From Hirudo medicinalis (taxonomy: Eukaryota; Annelida; Clitellata; Hirudinida; Hirudinidae), in the NCBI GenBank assembly GCA_011800805.1, contig MPNW01000039.1, forward strand, positions 16,280-37,571: 21,292 bases of DNA, written 5' to 3'. The notes beneath the pieces were generated by a model that was not told the DNA's origin, searched no databases, and was given only the letters and a program-made list of their open reading frames with translations. A program made the position numbers and the translations under genes. This document shows positions 13,967 through 21,292 of this stretch, piece after piece (position 1 is the stretch's first letter; each line of letters opens with the position of its first letter).

Positions 13967-14210
13967 CTTACTTATTTACTTTTACTTATTTATTCAAATA
14001 AACGAACCGAAGGGCAAGTGAGAAATAGAGAAACATAGCGAAGCACCAACTTAACAAGAAAAAGTCAAGAATTAAAAAATAAACCAAAAATCAAATTTAA
14101 AAAATGAGATTAAATTGGCAACTGTTAGGAATTTAGCGAGGTTAAGTTTGTTGACATAGCATCGAAATCCAGGGAAGGTGGTAGAAGTAACAATGTCGTC
14201 TGGTAACGAG
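13967..14210 (-). mobile_element. Non-LTR retrotransposon relic, 3' part (CR1/L2/Jockey-like)
   Basis: On the minus strand this carries the extreme C-terminus of the retrotransposon polyprotein (SLPDDIVTSTTFPGFR, then YVNKLNLAKF), ending at TAA in 14072-14074. An A-rich 3' region follows with a short AATAAGTA-like tail near 13967-13996. The sequence continues directly from the piece at 14951-15345 once the hAT insertion is removed. Typical elements have a W-NSLP motif followed by a 'F..F+.+LD..L' helix here. The clade assignment is inferred from motifs only. Confidence 0.7.
14203..14210. repeat. Target-site duplication of the hAT insertion
   Basis: GTAACGAG directly abuts the hAT terminus CAGTACCGG. 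Eight bases is the hAT target-duplication length. On the far side only GAG (14951-14953) remains, apparently after a small deletion that also removed the outermost bases of that terminal repeat. Confidence 0.5.
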
Positions 14211-14950
14211 CAGTACCGGATTAAGCCTTTCGCAGGCCAAAGCACGTTATATTTTGTAGGCCAAGCATGATCGAGCTAGAAAATATTTTGTAGGGTGACA
14301 ATAGCAAAATAAATTTTTTTTATTGAAATTTTCATTTTCCCTTGAACATAAATAAGCAATGTACAATACATATATTTAAAATACATATATCAAATATTCA
14401 ACACATACAATTTACAATGGGGTCTTTCGGCTATTCTTCCTGGCAAATATGTCTGTCGTTTCATCAAAGTTCATAGAACGAATTAGTTCACATTCAACAG
14501 ACAAGAGAGTAAGGCTGGACATCTTCACTTGTCCAATTGATGATCTTTCTCCTACACAATCCAAAGATAGAGAGGTAAACTCATAAAGTAATATTCACAG
14601 TCGGAAAACTTTAAACTAGTTTGTTTTGAACCTGAACCTTCAGCACGACATGGGCTATATTCATCTCATTAAACATTAATGAAAACAAGGCAAATTCATC
14701 AACAGATCCATCTTCCAAATCTAGAGGGTATGATTTCTCTAATGCCATTGTGAAAGCATAAGCGGTGCACTAAGCGGTGCTGCTTGGCTGGGCTATGCTA
14801 GGCTCAGTCTATTTAAAGGCCATAATAACTTAAAGGTATTCTAACTAATTTAATGCCATATGTTTTCTCCATATTATAATTTTTTTAAATTTGGATTCCG
14901 TAGGCATAGGCACAGTGCTTAAGGTGCTTAGGCCATAATACGGGCCTAAT
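14211..14950 (-). mobile_element. hAT-superfamily transposon relic, internally deleted
   Basis: The left end begins CAGTACCGGATTAAGCC. The right end, read inward on the minus strand, gives ATTAGGCCCG then GGCCTAAGCACCTTA, matching the left-end ATTAAGCC then GGCCAAAGCACGTTA as inverted terminal repeats. Between them the minus strand holds a transposase C-terminus in two blocks. One is YPLDLEDGSVDEF (about 14638-14748). The other has GERSS followed by MSSLTLLSVECELIRSMNFD and ends at TAA in 14412-14414. The second is the hAT dimerisation region, usually 'GERSFS.L+.IK..LRS.M.Q.RLS.L.LLSIE.E'; about a dozen residues after GERS are missing. Too short and broken to be active. Confidence 0.75.
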
Positions 14951-15345
14951 GAGTTCCTATAGACTATTCTATTGGTGAAAAAGTATTTGGTTGCGTTTAT
15001 AGTGCATGAGAGTAGTCTTATTTTGCTCTGAGAGGTGTTGCCTCTCACCAGAATAGGAAGCTGGGTGGATGTTATTTACAAGGTTTGTCTTCATGTGCCC
15101 ATGTTATAGCACAAGCAGAGGTAAAAATTCTGTCTTCTGTGCTCTAAGGTCTGTAGGTCAAGAATTTTTGAACCGTGCCATGTATGGAAATCGACGGAGA
15201 ATGGGAATTTTGAGTGTAAAACTTTGTAAAACATCTTTAGACATTTTCAATTTTGTTGACGAGGTATTGATAGCGAGGGTTCCATACCGCTGAGCAGTAC
15301 TACTCTAGTAGTGGTCGGACATAGGTGTAGAACATTATTACTTAC
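14951..15345 (-). mobile_element. Non-LTR retrotransposon relic, 5' part of the preserved segment
   Basis: On the minus strand: YVRPLLE, then YCSAVWNPRYQYLVNKIENV, then KILDLQTLEHRRQNF and LCLCYNM, then RGNTSQSKIRLLSC and NATKYFFTNRIV. These are the expected C-terminal (thumb and beyond) motifs of CR1/L2/Jockey-type reverse transcriptases, in the right order. The frame is broken by stops, frameshifts and a 3-bp duplication that adds a TAG after YVRPLLE. The reverse transcriptase core and ORF1 are absent, as in a 5'-truncated copy. Confidence 0.8.
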
Positions 15346-16630
15346 TATAATTTTTTTTTGGATATTTTACAAGATCTTTAATAATTTTTCGATTATTTTT
15401 GAGAGAGTCTTTGGTGGTTACTGGACGTCTCGAAATCAGGTATTCTGAATTTTGAAATTACAATAATTGAATATATTTCAAAGAAACGTTCAGCGGTAAT
15501 CAAAAATGCATACTTACACAACCAACAATCCATTTCTTATGTAACTAGTTTTCACGAAATTATGGGGCATCTTCATGTTCTGACTATATATCGTCTAGCA
15601 CGTATAAAGCCATAGTATTACATTTTTTAATTTCGGCTGATTTTGTTGAAATAAATGGACATGCAAAAGTGTCTCGTCTTGCAACTTAACTCGTCTAGAA
15701 TAAGCACTTCATTCGCGTTTTATTTAATTTGTCCACTAATTCCTCATGCACGCCAACATTCGTTGATCATAACGTGTTTTGATAAATAACCGTCAGTCGA
15801 ACTTGTTCCAAACAGATTTCATTGTTCGACCGTTTTGTAAGAACTCATTTCACGTAAGATGTCATAGCCAATAAAGTAGGGTATTAATTTCTTTTAAAAT
15901 ACAAAAATCTTCACGGAAACACAGAAATTTTCTTGAACTTGGTGGAATGACCATTGCACTACAGATTGGAACACGTGAATCATTTAGAAGAATTCCTTTC
16001 TTTCTGTGGAACAAATATATTGTTTTTGATATAAAGACAATTTGTTGCCACAAAAACAATCTTATGCAGAAGTAGGGTCAATTTACATCAAAGTAAATTG
16101 AGAATCTGTGGCCTGTGAGTTTTTAGAACAAAACTTTTATTACAAATGAATTTAATGTAACATATTTTCTTGCAATTGTTAAATTACACAATAATGAACT
16201 TAAATAATAACATGTCCCCACAATCGATCATTCTGGTGAGATGAAAATAACGAAATACAATTCTTCTTCGGTAAACTGTGAATACATTACCAATATAACA
16301 TTTGGTGTCACTAAAATAATCTTACACTCACGAAATCACAAATATAAACCTTTCAACATTATTTCTAATTTAATTCCTTTTGTTTTTAGAGATTATCTTG
16401 ATAGTTGGAACAAGTGATATCTCGTCAATCTCTTCGCACATCTGAAATAAATCATTAAATCGTCTTTCAAGTGCTCATGCCGTTTTGTTAGAATAGTGAA
16501 TGGGCGTAAAAATACGACAAATTATTAAAATATAAATATAAATATTTAACAAGTCTACCATTTCTCTAACAGGATATCAATCAGCCATGGCACACAAACT
16601 CGCTTTGAAAGATTTAGAAACGCTTAAAAA
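15346..16630. other. No recognised gene
   Basis: AT-rich intergenic DNA. The longest frame (15862-16059, minus, 65 codons) has no recognised domain or good splice borders. No repeat family is evident. Confidence 0.5.
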
Positions 16631-17162
16631 AACGTCCATAAATTATTCAACAAAATAAGAGGAGGGGAGGAGGAGGGGATCTGAAAAAGTTTGACAATTC
16701 TTGACAAGGGGAGATTAATTGACGTCAACAATGTTATTTTTTACGATAAAAAATCTAAATGTTAACATGGATTTATAACATTACTGTTAGCCTTTTGCGA
16801 CCATAACAAATTAACATCTGTTTGTCAACAAAAAAACCTTCAGCCAATTCGAGTGGCTGCCGAATGACAAAAAGAGCCGATGACAATTATTGCCTACAAA
16901 AAAAATTATGATATTTTATGATGAATGGTTAGATGAAAATTATGTTGATTTGTCTGACAATAATATTTAGTTTAACAATTATTTTATTTAATTACAAAAT
17001 AAAACAAATTCAAAGTGTTAAAAGGTAAAAATTAAAAATTAAAAAAATTTTTTTTAGGTGGTGTCAGTTTTTTGACATAATTTTGATAAGGGAGGGTCTT
17101 TAAAAGTTAGAAAGTTGTTGACAAGGGGAAGGAGAAATTGACATAATTAATGGACGACCCCA
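16631..17162. mobile_element. Probable non-autonomous DNA transposon (MITE-like)
   Basis: The left end reads CGTCCATAAATTATTCAA (16633-16650). The right end, read inward on the minus strand, reads CGTCCATTAATTATGTCAA (17138-17156): 19 bp with one mismatch and one indel, so terminal inverted repeats. Just inside each end is a direct, same-orientation repeat of about 65 bp, with AAAAGTT, TTGACAAGGGGA and an ATTGAC block, at about 16665-16733 and 17084-17152. The AT-rich interior has no coding capacity. From memory, ends of the type GG-CGTCCATAAATTACGT are widespread in invertebrate DNA elements, but I cannot confirm the family. Confidence 0.5.
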
Positions 17163-17577
17163 AAGAGTGGAAAGTGAAAGTGATGATAATGGCTTTTTGT
17201 TTCCGTCCCTAACACGGCAACCCTGTTTAGCACTAGTTAATAAAAATTCCTCCTCCTCCTCCTCCTGATAGTAGAGTTTTTATGAAACAAAATTAAACCT
17301 TTTTTCATTACTTTTGGGCGATGGTTCATCGATTTAAGATGCAGGAAATCAATTTTTCAAAACAAAAAAGTCAAAAAGTCATAATCCTGGTGTTACACCG
17401 CGAGTAATTGAAATTCTAATAAGGAAGTGACGAGAATATTTGAGATGTTATTAGTTTCACTTAAAAAATTGTGAACATCGACTTTGATGTTCAGTCCCTT
17501 CGTGATTAAGGCACTTCGGAACTGCAGACTTAATCAAACTCTTAAGAAGCGAAGGGATTTATACATTTTTACTTATA
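17163..17577. other. Non-coding, with a short (CCT)n run
   Basis: No gene is seen. A CCT trinucleotide run lies at 17248-17266. Confidence 0.5.
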
Positions 17578-17705
17578 ATAAATATTATTACTATATAATT
17601 ATAACTATATAATAACACTGTAATAATATTCTATAATATATAATAATATTATATTCTATAATATATAATAATATTACTACATATTATAATCACAATTTAT
17701 AATAT
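17578..17705. repeat. AT-only palindromic region with a 25-bp tandem duplication
   Basis: Nearly pure A/T sequence. A 25-bp unit starting CTATAATATATAATAATATT occurs twice in tandem (17631 and 17656). Many TAATATTA palindromes suggest it could extrude hairpins. Confidence 0.7.
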
Positions 17706-17959
17706 TTACAATAAATGATTGTTTTTAATGTCATAATGTTCAAAACACATTAAAACATGTTGACACATTAAAAAGTTAAAATGTAAAATGTATAAAAAAT
17801 TGTTTTAATTCATTTGATTTAAGAAGTTGTTAGTAGCAGAAGGAAATCTTGTTATAAATAGCTTGGTTAGTGAAGATTCGTGATGAATGCCAAGTTTTCT
17901 AAGGAAAAGTTTCGAAATGATTCTCTTGAATAAATGAAAATATTTTGTGTCTGATGAAC

Positions 17960-18113
17960 TTGTAAATAATTACGTTATTATTAATTAATTAAAATAAATA
18001 AATAAATTAATAAATTAATTAAATAATTAATTAAGTAATTGTATAATTAATTGAAATAAAATAATTAAATAAAATAATAAATAAACTAAACTAATTAAAA
18101 TAATTAATTACGT
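17960..18113. repeat. AATT/AAAT low-complexity tract
   Basis: Around 150 bp built from TTAATTAA, AATAAATAAAT and AATTAAAT words with almost no G or C. Simple low-complexity DNA. Confidence 0.8.
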
Positions 18114-18319
18114 TACATCGTTATCATGTCTGATATACATCCTATCACATATAATCTTCACGTATCACATACTTAGTCAAACATGTTTAATGCCGTATTT
18201 CATCTTTAGCTGTGGCAAAATACTAAAAATCAATTGACAGAACGGTAAAAGAATAATTTGGCGTGTTGAAAAGGTTATGGAAACTCTATTGAGATAAAGA
18301 CAGATGAGGTCTCTTATTG

Positions 18320-18504
18320 CCAATATGGCCATTAATGTGCTAGAGTATTAAAAGGGCGCAGTTTTATCGTGTCATTAAGATCATTCAGAGTTATTTCATC
18401 ATCAGATTGAAAGATCAACTCATTGAGCGTCAGGGAAACGACAGCAGTTCTCAGAGTGGAGCAAGGAACATAAAGCAGTCTCGAATTGGATTTTAATGTA
18501 AGTC
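18320..18504 (+). promoter_or_regulatory. Promoter-like segment with a downstream splice donor
   Basis: A CCAAT box (18320-18324), a TATA-like TATTAAAAGG (18346-18355) and an initiator-like TCATTC (18381-18386) are spaced as in a core promoter, with about 30 bp from TATA to initiator. About 115 bp further on is a strong donor AAT|GTAAGTC (18498). This would make a short untranslated first exon. I cannot connect it to a coding gene, so the call is tentative. Confidence 0.3.
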
Positions 18505-19370
18505 TGAAGGAGTTGTGAAAGATGCCGATATTTAATCAACTTGGTACCGTGTTTAAAGTCTTGAGTTGTCATTAAATGATAAATTACGTCTGTTTGGCCA
18601 TTCATCCTTTTTTCGTCGTTATCTTTTCGTAACGAACGCAGCTCAATTAAGTTTAAACTAATTATTTTGGAAAGTTAAGGTGATAAGGAATGGCTGATTC
18701 GATGCTTCAAGGATGTTTCGTTGTTTGAAAAAGTACTTGTGAAGGTTTTCCATGGAAAAGTCGGCATGTTGAAGGTGGCATTGACGAAGCATGAGTTGGA
18801 CTCAACAGATCCATAGAATTGACCTGGTCGGATTGCAGCCATAACATAATGTCTCCCGCCACATTGCCGGCCAGTCAGGTAATGGGAAGATATGTGAGGT
18901 TCACTTGGACTCGGAATTTATGCCTCAAGATGACCAAGATTTGACGTTGTCAATCAATCGTCATGTCCAATTTGAAATATCAGCAGCTTTTGCTTCCTAA
19001 ATGACAGGATTTGCGCTGATTTGATCCATTTTTTAAATTTAAGCTAATGGAAAGTGATGCTAGTTTTCTCAACTAAAAATAGCAGAAATTAGCAATTGGC
19101 CAGTTATGAAACCTACAATATATTTTTGTTTTTCTGCTTTGTTATTATTTTATTATTTTTATTTTCCACTGCTGCATTACAACTCGTATTCAAGAGTTCA
19201 TTTCTGTGCAAACATCTCTTTCTCCACCCATTCACTCATCTTTTAAATATCTGTGTTTGTATCGAACGTTCCATCTACAATCAATCCCACACCATTCATC
19301 TCAGGCATTAGAAGATATTACGGAGGTCCCTGCAATGATGATCTGACTTTCTCTAATAACAATGACAAGA
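18505..19370. other. No secure gene; one possible start exon
   Basis: On the plus strand an acceptor-like CTTTTCGTAACGAACGCAG (to 18641) and an ATG at 18849 that reads MSPATLPASQ up to a CAG|GTAATG donor (18878/18879) could form a second exon after the 18.35-kb promoter-like segment. No third exon was found. The rest shows no recognisable coding sequence. Confidence 0.25.
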
Positions 19371-19385
19371 ATAATAATAATAATA

Positions 19386-19450
<65 letters not shown>
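19371..19450. repeat. (AAT)n microsatellite
   Basis: 80 bp of AAT units with one AGT interruption near 19388. The poly-Asn frame across it is a repeat product. Confidence 0.9.
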
Positions 19451-20811
19451 TCCCCAAGAACGTACTCCATATTAGTTTAATTAATAAATATTACAACTAA
19501 TTGCTGGTATTGGGCAGGGAATATCATTAGTGGTGTGATGTCATATCTTGCACTTAAATGAAGATGCATTTACTCGTAAGAGCTACCCACACTCCAGCAA
19601 AACAGGTTCACAAGCGGAATTAAAAATCGCTCGAGGAAATGGATGCGCGGAACACAAAGGTTGGTGTCAGCCTGAAGACCCCATCAATCCAAACTCGCCG
19701 ATCCACGACGAATGCGGGGATTTAAATATTTCGAGTCAGTAACTCAGTGCTTCATGCTTCGTTTTGAGTCAACTTTCCGAACAAGTGGAAAATCGAGCGA
19801 GCGTCCGAAGAGAATTTGTTCGGCTAACAATTGTTTCCCTACCTACTCGACGTCTGAGAACGAACTTTTGAGGAGCTTTTGCACGGAAAACTTGACAGAA
19901 AAATGAATTTTTTTCTTACCGCTGAAAATTGGGAAGCGGATGGAATGGCTTGGACGACCTCAGCATCTCAACCGCATCATGTAAATTCGACGTCGTTTGA
20001 GTGGAAGCTCGAGGAATTAGAAGGTTATAAAAAGATTGAACAAACGATTTTTGCGCTGGAGAGCGTTTGGGAGTGTCGAAGGAAACGCATCAATATGCAT
20101 TTGCTCTTATTTCTGCTTAATTAGGGGAAGCGCTGTCCTTTTGAAATAAATTATTCGAATCATTACAGCTTAGACGGAGGCATCATTGTTACGTTTTAGT
20201 TAACCAATCGTACTTGGGTTGGCTTGGGATTCAAAAGAGAATCCGAGAACGAAAAGTGGAGAACATAGCCAAGTAAATTAATTGCATTCTTTCTGCTGCC
20301 TGTGTGTGTTTTTTATTTTCGAAGCTAATTGTTAACCCTTCTATATTTATTAGTATTCTGTTTTTCGATTCATTGTTTGTTCTCGATGTTATACGTTCTT
20401 CGAGTCATAGGTGAAAACAGCAAAGGTTTTGAGAGAACACACAAATCGCTACGAACTATGAGTTGTTAAAAGTCCTCATTGACATGCAAAACTGACATTT
20501 GAAAAATGACATTTCTTGAAATGCACCAAGAAAAACATTCGGTGATAAAATAACCGCACTAAAGCAGTAACCTCCTTTCCTAGGAAATTGACATCCGTCG
20601 CGAATATTTAGGATAAGTCAAGAGATTCAAAGTACATTAATAATTCCTAAGAAGGAAAAGATTGCTGATGACCTTGACAAGTAAACTGGGACCTCGGAAG
20701 GGAAATTGAGGAAGGAACTTTTCAAAAGATAACGATATTATGGGGAAAGTATTTTAGGGCAGGTCTGTCGAGAATTTCCGAAGGAAGGAAGGCCTGGAGT
20801 AATCATAACGC
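19451..20811. other. No secure gene; balanced-composition block
   Basis: From about 19540 to 20130 the sequence is less AT-rich and keeps plus-strand frames open. One frame (19536-19742) contains GCAEHKGWCQPEDP with a third Cys in HDECGD. Another (ATG at 19904 to 20124) encodes about 73 aa. Neither has a recognised domain, and the first lacks an ATG. They might be exons or an untranslated region. The remainder is ordinary AT-rich DNA. Confidence 0.3.
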
Positions 20812-20879
20812 CATCATCATGATGATGATCATCACCATCATCCTCATCCTCGTTTCGGCATCATTTCCATCATCATCCA
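20812..20879. repeat. CAT/ATG fold-back microsatellite
   Basis: CCATCATCATGATGATGAT reverses to ATCATCACCATCATCC within one array, so the two orientations meet head to head and can form a short hairpin. Confidence 0.8.
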
Positions 20880-21230
20880 ACCTTCGTCGTCAACATCGGA
20901 CGCAATGAAATGAATGCGTACGTCGTCAAATGAAATTGTTCGTGATGGATGATTCAATCAATTGGATTTTAAAACTCAGATTTGGAGAGGATCCTCTCTT
21001 TTGTGGCTGGACGCATCTACGGAGAGGAACATTCGGCAACATTTTGTTTCCAATTCATTTCATTTCCACCTCAATCCTCGTCCAATCAACGTGTAGCTGA
21101 AGAAAAACTACCACCTTCTGCTGATCGGGACTTTTCTTTTCATAAGCGTGAATCTTGCACTTGCTGTTTATTTCAATTCGACAGTAGACTTTTCCAACAA
21201 TCCTCGACTTATTTCATTATATCTTTCACA
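20880..21230. other. No recognised gene
   Basis: Ordinary sequence. The frame starting at a TTG at 20982 runs on into the GGA repeat and has no recognised domain. Confidence 0.4.
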
Positions 21231-21292
21231 GGAGGAAGAGGAGGAGGAGGAGGAGGAGGCGGAGGAGGAGGATGAGGAAGATGAGGAGGAGG
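21231..21292 (+). repeat. (GAG/GGA)n array, possibly the start of a poly-Glu exon cut by the window edge
   Basis: The array runs to the last base. It is preceded at once by a good acceptor (ATTTCATTATATCTTTCACAG). Read in phase 0 from there it encodes an acidic run of Glu with GAA, GAT and GCG variants, that is Glu/Asp with one Ala. Such variation is common in real acidic exons, but simple repeats also drift, so this is only a candidate exon. Confidence 0.45.

Noticed and set aside
15069..15293. 74-codon plus-strand frame
   Set aside because: It is antisense to the non-LTR reverse transcriptase relic, whose minus-strand motifs are recognisable.
15862..16059. 65-codon minus-strand frame
   Set aside because: No recognised domain and no splice or promoter context; chance frame in AT-rich DNA is likely.

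Overview
The window is nuclear DNA from an AT-rich invertebrate animal. This is inferred from multi-exon genes with short GT-AG introns (51 to 292 bp in the clearest gene), animal-type cilium and mitochondrial genes, non-LTR and hAT transposon relics, and dense trinucleotide microsatellites. A lophotrochozoan such as a leech or mollusc would fit, but the species cannot be named from sequence alone.

Two genes are clear, both on the minus strand in tandem. REXO2 (oligoribonuclease, 11834-13236, 7 coding exons, 219 aa) lies upstream of CFAP91/MAATS1 (radial-spoke-base ciliary protein, 6769-11017, 17 coding exons in the preferred model, about 753 aa). I traced exon boundaries by hand; every junction keeps phase and the products align along their length with the remembered human proteins. 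The two products act in unrelated processes (small-RNA turnover, and motile cilia). The 816 bp between them argues against an operon.

Layout: 1-4530 is dominated by TCA/TGA trinucleotide arrays, with a 38-bp minisatellite (142-407), a tetranucleotide array, a cluster of palindromic regulatory-like motifs (3136-3342) and a tRNA-Glu-like sequence (4430-4499) inside a GAT array. A possible terminal exon of an unidentified membrane protein with a poly(A) signal lies at 1523-1832, minus strand. 4528-6768 holds no recognisable gene. 13967-15345 is a nested transposon: a 740-bp hAT relic inserted in the C-terminal coding part of a non-LTR retrotransposon relic, and joining the two flanks restores the retrotransposon reading frame. 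16631-17162 looks like a non-autonomous DNA transposon with short terminal inverted repeats. The right end is AT-rich and repeat-rich, with a promoter-like segment near 18.35 kb and a possible poly-Glu exon cut by the window edge.

I found no CRISPR array, rRNA or bacterial-style operon, and no convincing undescribed system. The best leads are the apparent intronisation inside CFAP91, the nested transposon, and the tRNA/SINE-microsatellite association.
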